Assembly (NCBI RefSeq): GCF_018881545.1
Contig: NZ_JACVQD010000001.1
Coordinates: 400,039 to 464,038 of the forward strand
Source of the DNA: Polynucleobacter alcilacus
Lineage (GTDB): Bacteria; Pseudomonadota; Gammaproteobacteria; Burkholderiales; Burkholderiaceae
Length of the DNA: 64,000 nucleotides
Direction: 5' to 3'
Shown piece after piece: positions 10,687-19,584 of the stretch. A program made the position numbers and the translations under genes. Within the stretch, counting starts at the first letter, position 1. Each line of letters opens with the position of its first letter. The notes under the pieces are model-generated. The model had not been told where the DNA came from, did no database searches, and saw only the letters and a program-made list of their open reading frames with translations.

Positions 10687-12096
10687 TTACGAAATTTTAC
10701 GAACGTCAACAAAATGGCCTTCGATTGCAGCAGCTGCAGCCATTGCTGGGCTAACCAAATGGGTTCTGCCGCCGTTACCTTGGCGACCCTCAAAATTCCG
10801 GTTAGAAGTTGATGCACAACGCTCGCCTGGCTCTAAGCGATCCGCATTCATGGCTAAACACATGGAGCAACCTGGTTCACGCCATTCAAAGCCTGCCGCC
10901 TTGAAAATGCGATCCAAACCTTCGCGCTCTGCTTGGGCTTTTACTAAACCTGAGCCAGGAACAACTAAGGCCAACTTCACATTGGCGGCAACCTTCTTAC
11001 CGAGGCGATCAACTACTTTAGCGGCAGCCCGAATATCTTCAATGCGGCTATTAGTGCAAGAGCCAATAAATACCTTGTCGACAAAGATACTGCTCAAGGG
11101 CGTATTGGGAATCAGATTCATATACTCTAAGGCATGCTCCATAGCAGTGCGCTTATTTGAATCACGTTCTTTTTCTGGATCAGGTACACGTTCGCTAATA
11201 GCCAAAACCATTTCTGGTGAAGTACCCCAAGTTACTTGAGGAGCAATCTCTTCTGCGCGCAACTCCACTACTGCATCAAATATTACATCAGCATCTGAAT
11301 GTAAGGTTCTCCAATATTGCGCAGCTTGCAACATTGCAGGGCCCTTAGGAGCATATGGGCGACCTTGAATATATTCAATCGTGGTTTCATCAACTGCAAC
11401 CAAACCAGAACGGGCACCTGCTTCAATTGCCATATTGCAAATCGTCATGCGACCTTCCATGGAAAGGTTGCGTATCGCCTCGCCTGCAAACTCAATGGTG
11501 TAGCCCGTACCACCGGCAGTGCCGATCTTACCGATCACTGCGAGGACAATATCTTTAGCGGTAGAGCCTGGTTGTAAACGACCATCAACTCGTACCAACA
11601 TATTTTTGCTCTTTTTCATGAGCAAGGTTTGAGTTGCCAATACATGCTCAACCTCAGAGGTGCCAATACCAAAAGCCAAAGCCCCGAATGCACCATGCGT
11701 ACTCGTATGAGAATCTCCGCACACTACCGTCATACCAGGCAAAGTAGCGCCCTGCTCTGGGCCAATCACGTGAACAATTCCTTGGCGGGTATCGTTCATT
11801 CTGTAGTGGGTGATACCAAAAGCATCGCAGTTTTGATCTAAGGTATCTACTTGTAACTTTGAGATTGGATCTGCAATGCCTTCAGAACGATCCGTTGTCG
11901 GTACGTTGTGGTCTGAGACTGCCAAATTGGCGGAGATGCGCCAAACAGGACGCCCAGCCATACTCAAACCTTCAAATGCTTGAGGGCTAGTTACCTCATG
12001 CAACAACTGACGATCAATATAGATCGTAGCGGTGCCATCCTCTTCAGAGTAAACAATGTGGTCATCCCACAATTTGTCATACAAGGTACGAGACAT
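10687..12096 (-). CDS. leuC: 3-isopropylmalate dehydratase large subunit
   Basis: Aconitase-type [4Fe-4S] large subunit of isopropylmalate isomerase. The three cluster cysteines are C347 in [14 protein letters not shown] and C410/C413 in [11 protein letters not shown], essentially the E. coli positions. [22 protein letters not shown] is intact. At 469 aa it is full length. It lies 17 bases downstream of gltA with no terminator between, so leucine genes may be read from the TCA-cycle transcript as well as from their own promoter. Confidence 0.98.
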   Translation of the reverse strand: MSRTLYDKLWDDHIVYSEEDGTATIYIDRQLLHEVTSPQAFEGLSMAGRPVWRISANLAVSDHNVPTTDRSEGIADPISKLQVDTLDQNCDAFGITHYRMNDTRQGIVHVIGPEQGATLPGMTVVCGDSHTSTHGAFGALAFGIGTSEVEHVLATQTLLMKKSKNMLVRVDGRLQPGSTAKDIVLAVIGKIGTAGGTGYTIEFAGEAIRNLSMEGRMTICNMAIEAGARSGLVAVDETTIEYIQGRPYAPKGPAMLQAAQYWRTLHSDADVIFDAVVELRAEEIAPQVTWGTSPEMVLAISERVPDPEKERDSNKRTAMEHALEYMNLIPNTPLSSIFVDKVFIGSCTNSRIEDIRAAAKVVDRLGKKVAANVKLALVVPGSGLVKAQAEREGLDRIFKAAGFEWREPGCSMCLAMNADRLEPGERCASTSNRNFEGRQGNGGRTHLVSPAMAAAAAIEGHFVDVRKIS

Positions 12097-12113
12097 GCGG
12101 ATCCTTTAAATGC

Positions 12114-13427
12114 TTATTTACGAACTGAGATATTAGGAACTTTACGGGTTGTTTCACCAACATACAACTGACGTGGACGTCCAATCTTGTACTCAGGATC
12201 GGTAATCATTTCTTCCCACTGCGCAATCCAACCTACCGTTCTTGCCAAGGCAAAAACACAGGTAAACATTTCTGTTGGAATGCCTAGCGCACGTTGCACG
12301 ATACCAGAGTAGAAATCTACGTTTGGATAGAGCTTACGACTGACAAAGTACTCGTCTTCCAAAGCGATCTTCTCAAGAGTCATTGCCAGCTTGAATAATG
12401 GATCGTCTTGTAGACCGAGTTCATTCAATACTTCATAGCAAGTCTCACGCATCAATTTTGCGCGAGGATCGAAGTTTTTATATACACGATGGCCAAAGCC
12501 CATCAAGCGAACGCTAGAGTTCTTATCTTTTACTTGAGCAATAAAATCATGAATCTTATCAACACCACCATTTGCTTGAATTTCATTCAACATCTGCAAG
12601 CAAGCTTCGTTTGCACCACCGTGGGCTGGGCCCCAGAGGCAAGCGATACCAGCAGAGATCGCAGCAAAAGGATTTGTGCCAGAAGAACCGCACAAGCGCA
12701 CGGTTGATGTAGACGCATTTTGCTCATGGTCTGCATGCAGGATGAAGATCCGATCTAAGGCACGTACTAATACTGGATTTATTTTGTACTCTTCACATGG
12801 TGTTGCAAACATCATGCGCATAAAGTTTGCGGTGTATGACAAAGAGTTATCTGGATAGATAAATGGTTGTCCAACGGAATACTTATAAGCCATTGCTACT
12901 AAGGTCGGCATCTTCGCAATCAACCGAATTTGCGCTATTTCACGAGCATGTGGATCGCTGTAATCAATTTGATCATGATAGAAGGCTGCCATAGCGCCAA
13001 CTAGACCAGTTAACACCGCCATCGGATGGGCATCGCGACGGAAACCACGCAAGAAGAATTGCATTTGCTCATGAACCATCGTGTGGTGCATGACCATATT
13101 TTCAAAATCTTTTTTTACGGTCGCGTTTGGCAATTCACCATGGATCAAGAGATAACACACTTCCAAGAAATCACAGTTGTTCGCTAAGTCTTCAATGGGG
13201 TAACCACGATAGAGCAACTCACCTTTATCGCCATCGATATAAGTGATTTTGCTATTACATGATGCAGTAGAAAGAAAGCCGGAATCGTAAGTGAACTTAC
13301 CAGTCTGACCATAGAGCTTGCGAATATCGATTACATCAGGACCTACAGTCCCTTTGTAAATTGGCAGATCAATATCTGGTGTTCCATCCGAAAACGACAG
13401 TTTTGCTTTGATGTCCGATTCAATCAT
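12114..13427 (-). CDS. gltA: Citrate synthase (type II, hexameric class)
   Basis: Condenses oxaloacetate with acetyl-CoA. The catalytic triad is visible as H269 ([11 protein letters not shown]), H313 ([14 protein letters not shown]) and D371 (NVDFYSG). [14 protein letters not shown] is the usual oxaloacetate-site segment. The N-terminal extension of about 40 residues and the 437-aa length indicate the NADH-sensitive Gram-negative type II enzyme. It follows the sdh genes after 82 bases on the same strand. The start codon is preceded by AAGGATTAGAA. Confidence 0.98.
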   Translation of the reverse strand: MIESDIKAKLSFSDGTPDIDLPIYKGTVGPDVIDIRKLYGQTGKFTYDSGFLSTASCNSKITYIDGDKGELLYRGYPIEDLANNCDFLEVCYLLIHGELPNATVKKDFENMVMHHTMVHEQMQFFLRGFRRDAHPMAVLTGLVGAMAAFYHDQIDYSDPHAREIAQIRLIAKMPTLVAMAYKYSVGQPFIYPDNSLSYTANFMRMMFATPCEEYKINPVLVRALDRIFILHADHEQNASTSTVRLCGSSGTNPFAAISAGIACLWGPAHGGANEACLQMLNEIQANGGVDKIHDFIAQVKDKNSSVRLMGFGHRVYKNFDPRAKLMRETCYEVLNELGLQDDPLFKLAMTLEKIALEDEYFVSRKLYPNVDFYSGIVQRALGIPTEMFTCVFALARTVGWIAQWEEMITDPEYKIGRPRQLYVGETTRKVPNISVRK

Positions 13428-13509
13428 TTCTAATCCTTAGTCATTCAAAATTAAGATTAATACGCTATTCGATCACATGCTTCCGCTACCGTCGCAGCAA
13501 AAGGCTGAC

Positions 13510-13779
13510 TTACTTCTCTCTCAGCTTATGTAACACTGCTTTAAAAGAGTCCGACTGCAGCTCTTGTTCCAGGGTAGCCACTGAATCCTTACGACCAATC
13601 AATAAATCCATGAGGTCATTATCATCTAAGGCCAATAACTGGCTTAATACTTTTCCATCATCCACGCTTAGCTCAGCGCCGTAGCGCTCAAAGAAACGTT
13701 GCAGAATCAAATCATTTTCTAGCAAGCCCCTGCGAGCATCACTTTTTAAACGATATAACTCCGCATTTCCGAGGCTCAT
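13510..13779 (-). CDS. sdhE: FAD assembly factor SdhE
   Basis: Small protein that promotes covalent FAD attachment to SdhA. The signature RRG(L)xE is present as DARRGLLENDLILQRFF in the first 30 residues, followed by helices typical of the SdhE/YgfY fold. The 89-aa length is normal. It overlaps the end of sdhB by 4 bases (ATGA type), linking it to assembly of the complex encoded just upstream. Confidence 0.93.
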   Translation of the reverse strand: MSLGNAELYRLKSDARRGLLENDLILQRFFERYGAELSVDDGKVLSQLLALDDNDLMDLLIGRKDSVATLEQELQSDSFKAVLHKLREK

Positions 13780-14480
13780 ACTGCCCTGCGAACCATCAAC
13801 TCCTTGATTTTGCCAATCGCCTTGGTTGGATTCAGATGCTTAGGACATACATCCACGCAATTCATAATCGTATGGCAACGGAACAGGCGATACGGATCTT
13901 CTAAGTTATCCAAGCGCAGATTGGTTTCTTCGTCACGACTATCCGCAATAAAGCGATAGGCCTGTAACAAGCCAGCAGGTCCAACAAACTTATCTGGATT
14001 CCACCAGAAGGATGGACACGCGGTAGAGCATGAAGCGCACAAGATGCACTCATACAAACCATTTAACTCTTCCCGTTCTTCAGGACTCTGGAGACGCTCT
14101 TTTTCAGGAGGTGGATTGTCGTTTACTAAGTAAGGCTTGATCGATAGGTATTGCTTAAAGAACAATGTCATGTCGACAATCAAATCGCGCACTACTGGCA
14201 AGCCAGGTAATGGTCGTAATGTAATGACCTTAGGTAATGTCAACATATTGGTCAAACACGCTAAGCCATTTTTACCGTTGATGTTCATTGCATCTGAACC
14301 GCATACACCTTCACGGCATGAACGACGATAGGAAATGGTTTCGTCTTGTTTCTTCAAGGCAATCAAAGCATCTAACAACATGCGCTCGCCATTGAGCTCA
14401 AGCTCATAGCGTTGCATACGCGGAGCTGCATCGACATCTGGATCGTAACGGTAAATTTCAAATATACGGGTATCACTCAT
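13776..14480 (-). CDS. sdhB: Succinate dehydrogenase iron-sulfur subunit
   Basis: Carries electrons from SdhA flavin to quinone through three clusters. [2Fe-2S] ligands are at C55, C60, D63 and C75 (SCREGVCGSD then GLAC). The other cluster ligands are C145/C148/C151/C155 (CILCASCSTACP) and C202/C208/C212 (CHTIMNCVDVCP). An aspartate at position 63 also occurs in the E. coli protein. At 234 aa it is typical. It sits between sdhA and sdhE. Confidence 0.98.
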   Translation of the reverse strand: MSDTRIFEIYRYDPDVDAAPRMQRYELELNGERMLLDALIALKKQDETISYRRSCREGVCGSDAMNINGKNGLACLTNMLTLPKVITLRPLPGLPVVRDLIVDMTLFFKQYLSIKPYLVNDNPPPEKERLQSPEEREELNGLYECILCASCSTACPSFWWNPDKFVGPAGLLQAYRFIADSRDEETNLRLDNLEDPYRLFRCHTIMNCVDVCPKHLNPTKAIGKIKELMVRRAV

Positions 14481-14496
14481 CTGCTATCTCTCTTGC

Positions 14497-16275
14497 TTAG
14501 AAAGTACGTTCTTTAGGAGGGAAGGACTCAACAGTTAAAGGCTTTAAGACAACTGGCTTGTAAGTCACCTTATTTCCTGCGCTATACCAAAGGGTATGTT
14601 TCATCCAATTTTCATCATCGCGATGAGGGTGATCATCATGCGAATGTGCGCCGCGACTTTCTTTACGGGCTGCAGCTGAAATCATGGTTGCATTTGCAGT
14701 CTCAACCAAGTTAGCCACTTCCAAAGCCTCAATGCGCGCAGTATTGAAAATCTCAGATTTATCTTTAACCCATAAGTGCTTGGCACGCTCAGTCAACTTC
14801 GCCATTTGACGAACACCTTCATCCATCAACTCTTGGTTGCGGAATACACCAGCATACTTCTGCATACACTTACGAATATCGTTTGCTATATCTTGTGCGT
14901 ACTCACCAGAGGTGGAGTTATCCAGCGCAGCAACACGAGCTAATGTTTGCTCACCGGCATTGGCAGGTAATGGCTTGAATTCACGATTCTTCAGATCTAA
15001 ACCAACGATGTGCTTACCAGCGGCACGACCAAACACTAACAGGTCGAGCAATGAGTTGGTGCCTAAGCGGTTTGCGCCATGCACAGAAACGCACGAGCAC
15101 TCACCAATGGCATACAGGCCATTGACAACTTCATTGTGAATGCCATTAGCAGGCACAACTACTTGACCATGGATGTTTGTAGGTATGCCGCCCATCTGAT
15201 AGTGAATCGTTGGCACAACTGGGATTGGCTCTTTGGTGACGTCAACGTTGGCAAAGTTAATCCCAATCTCGTACACAGAAGGCAAACGCTTCATGATGGT
15301 CTCTGCGCCAATATGCGTTAGGTCGAGCACCACATAATCACCGTTAGGACCACAACCGCGCCCTTCTTTAATTTCTTGATCCATACAACGTGAAATGAAA
15401 TCCCTTGGCGCGAGATCTTTGTAGGTGGGTGCATAACGCTCCATAAAGCGTTCACCATCTTTATTGCGCAAAATAGCGCCTTCTCCGCGGCAACCTTCAG
15501 TCAACAACACTCCAGCACCGGCTACGCCGGTTGGGTGGAATTGCCAGAACTCCATGTCTTCCAATGGAATGTCTGCACGAGCAGCAAGACCCATGCCGTC
15601 ACCCGTGTTAATAAAAGCATTTGTAGAGGCATCCCAGATGCGACCCGCACCACCAGTTGCCAAGAGGACTACCTTGGCTTCCAAAATATAAATTTGGCCT
15701 GTTTCCATTTCAAGAGCAGTAACACCAACAATGTCACCTGCATCATCCCGAATTAAATCCAGCGCTAACCATTCAACGAAGAAATTGGTTTTTGCACGAA
15801 CGTTACGTTGATACAGTGTATGCAACATGGCATGACCAGTGCGGTCAGCAGCAGCACAAGCGCGTTGCACTGGCTTCTCGCCATAGTTTGCAGTGTGACC
15901 ACCAAAGGGGCGCTGATAAATCGTGCCATCTGGGTTGCGGTCAAAAGGCATACCAAAATGCTCAAGCTCATAAACTGCTTTTGGCGCTTCACGGCACATA
16001 AACTCGATCACGTCCTGGTCACCTAACCAGTCAGATCCTTTAATCGTGTCATAAAAGTGATAGTGCCAATTGTCTTCACTCATATTACCTAAGGCAGCAC
16101 CAATACCGCCCTGTGCAGCAACCGTATGCGAACGGGTTGGAAATACTTTTGTTAATACAGCAACATTCAAGCCAGCTTCAGCCAATTGCAAGGAAGCGCG
16201 CATCCCTGAGCCACCCGCTCCAACAATCACCGCATCAAAACGGCGGCGCGGCAATGATTTTTGAATTGCAGTCAT
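14497..16275 (-). CDS. sdhA: Succinate dehydrogenase flavoprotein subunit
   Basis: Oxidises succinate to fumarate and is the catalytic subunit of complex II. The dinucleotide fold is VIVGAGGSGMRASLQ, and the FAD-linked histidine is H50 in TRSHTVAAQGG. Active-site segments include FGGHTANYGEKPVQR and the capping-domain HPTGVAGAGVLLTEG. I chose ATG 16275 (MTAIQKSL, 592 aa), which begins 4 bases after sdhD. The frame is open to 16317, but that would overlap sdhD. Confidence 0.98.
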   Translation of the reverse strand: MTAIQKSLPRRRFDAVIVGAGGSGMRASLQLAEAGLNVAVLTKVFPTRSHTVAAQGGIGAALGNMSEDNWHYHFYDTIKGSDWLGDQDVIEFMCREAPKAVYELEHFGMPFDRNPDGTIYQRPFGGHTANYGEKPVQRACAAADRTGHAMLHTLYQRNVRAKTNFFVEWLALDLIRDDAGDIVGVTALEMETGQIYILEAKVVLLATGGAGRIWDASTNAFINTGDGMGLAARADIPLEDMEFWQFHPTGVAGAGVLLTEGCRGEGAILRNKDGERFMERYAPTYKDLAPRDFISRCMDQEIKEGRGCGPNGDYVVLDLTHIGAETIMKRLPSVYEIGINFANVDVTKEPIPVVPTIHYQMGGIPTNIHGQVVVPANGIHNEVVNGLYAIGECSCVSVHGANRLGTNSLLDLLVFGRAAGKHIVGLDLKNREFKPLPANAGEQTLARVAALDNSTSGEYAQDIANDIRKCMQKYAGVFRNQELMDEGVRQMAKLTERAKHLWVKDKSEIFNTARIEALEVANLVETANATMISAAARKESRGAHSHDDHPHRDDENWMKHTLWYSAGNKVTYKPVVLKPLTVESFPPKERTF

Positions 16276-16279
16276 TAAA

Positions 16280-16645
16280 TTACACTTTCCACAAAATTTG
16301 GACGGCATAGGCCGCACAGGCTACGAGATACAGAAGAGTCAACACTTGCAGTGTTAAACGAATACTGACAGGCTTGATATAGTCCATCCAGATATCACGC
16401 ATACCAATCCAGGCGTGATAGAACAGGCTAAGGAAAGTCAAGAGCGTTAAGAGCTTCATGAACTGATTACTAAACAAACCAGACCAACCTTCGTAGGTAG
16501 CACTGCCAGTGATGCAATAGTCAACGAGCAAAACAATCGTAAACACCACCATCACTACTGCAGTAATGCGCTGGATGATCCACTCTTTGAGACCGTAATG
16601 AGCACCGACAACTAAGCGCTTTGGTCCAATTTGATAAATAGGCAT
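16280..16645 (-). CDS. sdhD: Succinate dehydrogenase membrane anchor subunit D
   Basis: Small hydrophobic subunit with three predicted transmembrane helices (about residues 26-47, 57-80 and 93-116) that helps bind heme b and ubiquinone. The segment FYHAWIGMRDIWMDYIKP matches the conserved heme/quinone region of SdhD. 121 aa is normal. It lies between sdhC (31 bases) and sdhA (4 bases) in the sdhCDAB operon. Confidence 0.93.
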   Translation of the reverse strand: MPIYQIGPKRLVVGAHYGLKEWIIQRITAVVMVVFTIVLLVDYCITGSATYEGWSGLFSNQFMKLLTLLTFLSLFYHAWIGMRDIWMDYIKPVSIRLTLQVLTLLYLVACAAYAVQILWKV

Positions 16646-16676
16646 GAAATTCCCTTAATGAAGATATGCTGAGCGC

Positions 16677-17096
16677 TTAATACAAGCCGAACATTTTGAG
16701 ACCCACTACTGCAGTCAGAGCTACGCCAATGCAGAAAACAAAAATGGCAGAACGATTGGCTTCTGACTTCTCTACACCGATCTCTAAATCGAGCAAGAGA
16801 TAGCGAATACCGGCACAGAAATGGTGCAAGAAACACCAGATCAAACCCAGGCAAACCAGCTTTACCAAAATATTGCTAGTGATGGCTTGAAACTGTTGAT
16901 AACTCAACTCAGAAGCTAGGCTCTGATCAAAAAGGTACAAAATAAATGGTAGTAGCAGGAACATGACTGCTCCGCTGATGCGATGAAGAATGGAAACCTT
17001 ACCTGCCCATGGGAGGCGGTATTTAATTAGCTGGGCTAGACCAATATTGCGGTAAACCGGTCTATCTTTTTTTACGTCTTGCTGTGCATCAACCAT
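16677..17096 (-). CDS. sdhC: Succinate dehydrogenase cytochrome b556 subunit C
   Basis: Membrane anchor with three helices. RPVYRNIGLAQLIKYRLPWAG is the usual N-terminus and HRISGAVMF carries the quinone-site serine/arginine region. HHFCAGIRYLLLD contains the heme-ligand histidine segment. 139 aa, as expected. It is the first sdh gene. The 132-base gap to the upstream gntR gene should hold its promoter; it contains a perfect TGTTGCAACA palindrome at 17141-17150 and two AAACCCCT direct repeats, but no strong canonical promoter that I can point to. Confidence 0.93.
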   Translation of the reverse strand: MVDAQQDVKKDRPVYRNIGLAQLIKYRLPWAGKVSILHRISGAVMFLLLPFILYLFDQSLASELSYQQFQAITSNILVKLVCLGLIWCFLHHFCAGIRYLLLDLEIGVEKSEANRSAIFVFCIGVALTAVVGLKMFGLY

Positions 17097-17228
17097 GGGT
17101 AATCTCTACATTCGAAGGGAGGTTTATTGTGGTTTTGTTGTGTTGCAACATATTCTATTGGAAACCTTAGGGACGGTGGGGATTTTTTAGCGTTTAAAGG
17201 GGTTTATTAGGGGTTTTAACGGATAAGC

Positions 17229-17972
17229 TCAGTTTAATTTGTTCTCATAGTGCTGCTCAGTGGTGTCGTACCTAGCGTGCCGAATTTCTACTGGTTTATT
17301 GCCATAAGTAAAAGCGACCCGCTCCACCGATAACAAAGGCGCCCCTACTGCTAAGTTCAAATGTTTGGCTAATATTTCACTGGCGGCGATAGCCTTAATT
17401 TTTTCTTCCGCTCGCACCATATGGGTAGAGTACTGGCTTTCATACAAGGCATAAACCGGGCCATGCCAAGCATGAAGTGCATCGAGGTCCAAATCCTTAA
17501 ATCGGCCACCAGATAACCAAATCTCTTCAAAAACAATGGGTTTGCCTGCATAGCTCTGCACCCGATCAATATGAATAACCGCGTCACCTGCCTTCAATTT
17601 AAGCAAATTCGCGACATAGGGAGTCGCTTTTGTCTTAACGCAAGCTAAAAACTGGCTAACTAAGTGAATTTTCTCTGCGGAATCCGGCGCTAGCCGTAAG
17701 AATCGATACTGCCAATCATCCTCCTGGTGGGTAGCCACAAAAGTACCCTTACCTTGACGTCTAACTAATAAATTTTGCGCGGCTAACTCATCAATAGCCT
17801 TACGCACCGTACCCTGGCTGACAGCATAGCGGGCTGCAAGCTCCATTTCACTGGGAATAGCATCCCCAGGAAGCCATTCAGAGGCTTGTAGACTGGCTAA
17901 GATCATCGCCTTAATCTGTTCGTACAGAGGGCTAAATGAGGCCACTGGCATGCTTAAATCTGGCAAATTCAC
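17229..17972 (-). CDS. GntR-family (HutC subfamily) transcriptional regulator
   Basis: Cytoplasmic repressor-type protein with an N-terminal winged helix (about residues 10-80; PSEMELAARYAVSQGTVRKA is the recognition region) and a C-terminal UTRA ligand-binding domain (ARAEEKIKAIAASEI, APLLSVERVAFTYGNKPVE). The listed start is GTG 17972; ATG 17951 is an alternative. It is transcribed toward sdhC and divergently from mdh, so it is a good candidate regulator of both. The effector is unknown, though a TCA intermediate or dicarboxylate would fit the location. Confidence 0.88.
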   Translation of the reverse strand: MNLPDLSMPVASFSPLYEQIKAMILASLQASEWLPGDAIPSEMELAARYAVSQGTVRKAIDELAAQNLLVRRQGKGTFVATHQEDDWQYRFLRLAPDSAEKIHLVSQFLACVKTKATPYVANLLKLKAGDAVIHIDRVQSYAGKPIVFEEIWLSGGRFKDLDLDALHAWHGPVYALYESQYSTHMVRAEEKIKAIAASEILAKHLNLAVGAPLLSVERVAFTYGNKPVEIRHARYDTTEQHYENKLN

Positions 17973-18013
17973 TCCATGACGCTATCAATTGGATAAAATT
18001 CAGGGTAATTCTA

Positions 18014-18061
18014 GTCTTCTATAAGACATCATTGACAGTGTAAAGCTAAAGTTCCTACACT
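18014..18061 (+). promoter_or_regulatory. Promoter of mdh with GntR operator candidate
   Basis: An inverted repeat GTCTTCTATAAGAC (arms GTCTT/AAGAC) lies at 18014-18027 in the gntR-mdh intergenic region. It is directly followed by TTGACA (18032-18037), an 18-base spacer and TACACT (18056-18061), a good sigma-70 type promoter reading into mdh. HutC-type regulators commonly bind GT-N-AC palindromes, so assigning the repeat to the adjacent regulator is an inference. Confidence 0.55.
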
Positions 18062-18116
18062 TGAATGGATAATAGAAAAGTTTTCATTAATTAACCTTTC
18101 CCTGGAGTTATTAGTA

Positions 18117-19106
18117 ATGGCAAAAGCCCCAATGCGTGTCGCTGTAACCGGTGCAGCCGGTCAAATCGGATATTCCCTGCTGTTCCGCATCGCTAATGGC
18201 GACCTGTTGGGCAAAGATCAGCCCGTTATCCTCCAGTTGCTTGAGATTCCTGATGAAAAAGCGCAAAAAGCCCTAGCTGGCGTCATGATGGAATTGGATG
18301 ATTGCGCATTCCCACTCTTGGCTGGCATGTCTGCCCATTCCGATCCAATGACGGCATTTAAAGATATCGACATTGCTCTTTTGGTTGGCGCACGTCCACG
18401 CGGTCCTGGCATGGAGCGTAAAGATTTGCTCTCCGCTAATGCGCAAATTTTCACAGCCCAAGGCAAAGCATTAAATGCCGTTGCTAAGAAAACGGTCAAA
18501 GTATTGGTTGTTGGTAACCCAGCAAACACCAACGCCTACATCGCTATGAAATCAGCGCCTGATATTCCGGCGAAGAACTTCACTGCAATGTTGCGACTGG
18601 ATCACAACCGCGCCCTCTCCCAGTTGGCTAGTAAGTTGAATAAACCGGTTGCTGATATTGAGAAGCTCGTCGTTTGGGGGAATCACAGCCCAACGATGTA
18701 CCCTGACTATCGCTTTGCAACGGTCGATGGCAAATCTGTAAAAGAGGCTATTAATGATGGAGCTTGGAATAAAGATACCTTTATTCCTACTGTCGGTAAA
18801 CGTGGGGCGGCCATCATTGAGGCTCGCGGCCTTTCTTCTGCAGCCTCTGCTGCAAATGCAGCGATTGATCACGTGCATGATTGGGTGCTCGGCACTAATG
18901 GCAAATGGGTCACCATGGGTATTCCTTCTAAGGGTGAATACGATATTCCAGCTGAAGTGATTTATGGTTTCCCAGTAGTTTGCGAAAACGGCGAGTACAA
19001 GATGATCGAAGGTTTAGAGATCGACGAATTCTCCCGTGAGCGCATGACTCACACCCTTAACGAGTTGCTCGAAGAGCAAGCAGGCGTTAAGCATTTACTC
19101 TCCTAA
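18117..19106 (+). CDS. mdh: Malate dehydrogenase
   Basis: NAD-dependent oxidation of malate to oxaloacetate. The Rossmann motif [15 protein letters not shown] is near residue 11-25. The substrate arginine loop is [14 protein letters not shown], and the catalytic pair is D162 (RLDHNRA) and H190 ([12 protein letters not shown]). At 329 aa this is the longer, cytosolic-like MDH type common in Burkholderiales rather than the 312-aa enterobacterial form. CTGGAG lies about 8 bases before the start. It is divergent from the gntR-sdh-gltA block and so completes a TCA-cycle neighbourhood. Confidence 0.98.
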   Translation: MAKAPMRVAVTGAAGQIGYSLLFRIANGDLLGKDQPVILQLLEIPDEKAQKALAGVMMELDDCAFPLLAGMSAHSDPMTAFKDIDIALLVGARPRGPGMERKDLLSANAQIFTAQGKALNAVAKKTVKVLVVGNPANTNAYIAMKSAPDIPAKNFTAMLRLDHNRALSQLASKLNKPVADIEKLVVWGNHSPTMYPDYRFATVDGKSVKEAINDGAWNKDTFIPTVGKRGAAIIEARGLSSAASAANAAIDHVHDWVLGTNGKWVTMGIPSKGEYDIPAEVIYGFPVVCENGEYKMIEGLEIDEFSRERMTHTLNELLEEQAGVKHLLS

Positions 19107-19117
19107 GGAAAATTCCA

Positions 19118-19498
19118 ATGAAGAAAAACCTTCTCGTCATGAGCGTTGCGCTTTCAAGTCTGTTTATCTCTGCAAGTGCAAGCGCTGCTGAAGAAGTTGT
19201 TACATGGAGCTGCAGTGAAAGCAAGCAGTTCAAAACCACTAGCACTGGTACTACCGAAAGAGTTCGCTTAACTTGGGATGCCCAAACTTATGACTTAGAT
19301 CGTCAAACTTCTTTGCCAGGTAGCCTGCGTTACAAAAACATGAATAGTGGTCATGACCTTGTTGTCTTGGGCAATAAAGCAATGCTGTTTAACATCAAAG
19401 CCGGTGTCAGACTCGCTGATTTTTGTCAAACACCAGAAATGAAAGCCGGTAAATTACCCCATTTGTTTGCTGGTACAGAACCCTTTGTACCGAATTAA
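19118..19498 (+). CDS. Secreted MliC-like protein (possible c-type lysozyme inhibitor)
   Basis: A 126-residue exported protein with a signal peptide (cleavage near ASA/AE, residue 23). The mature part has two cysteines (C32 in WSCSES, C103 in ADFCQT) that could form one disulfide. The order WxC, VRLTW, TYDL, PGSLRYKN, LGNKAMLF and DFC resembles the MliC/PliC lysozyme-inhibitor beta-barrel, in which S-x-S-G-x-RY and a lysine-containing loop precede the last cysteine. The resemblance is judged by eye, so function is tentative. It follows mdh by 11 bases and ends at a strong terminator, so it is probably co-transcribed with mdh. Confidence 0.6.
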   Translation: MKKNLLVMSVALSSLFISASASAAEEVVTWSCSESKQFKTTSTGTTERVRLTWDAQTYDLDRQTSLPGSLRYKNMNSGHDLVVLGNKAMLFNIKAGVRLADFCQTPEMKAGKLPHLFAGTEPFVPN

Positions 19499-19531
19499 TC
19501 TCTCATTACAGTATCGCAGTGTCACAGTATG

Positions 19532-19560
19532 AAAAAAGCCGAGAAATTCTCGGCTTTTTT
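19532..19560. terminator. Bidirectional intrinsic terminator
   Basis: The stem GCCGAG/CTCGGC (extending to GCCGAGAA/TTCTCGGC) at 19538-19554 is flanked by six A on the left and six T on the right. It can stop transcription from the plus-strand mdh unit and from the convergent DUF2863 gene. Confidence 0.9.
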
Positions 19561-19584
19561 CTTTTGGTAGCGCTTGTTTATTCT

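Noticed and set aside
10658..11239. 193-codon plus-strand open frame over leuC
   Set aside because: Antisense to leuC, whose iron-sulfur cysteines and full length are clear. Length alone is not enough.
17141..17150. TGTTGCAACA palindrome upstream of sdhC as a second GntR site
   Set aside because: Its half-sites do not match GTCTT/AAGAC, and a 10-bp palindrome can occur by chance.
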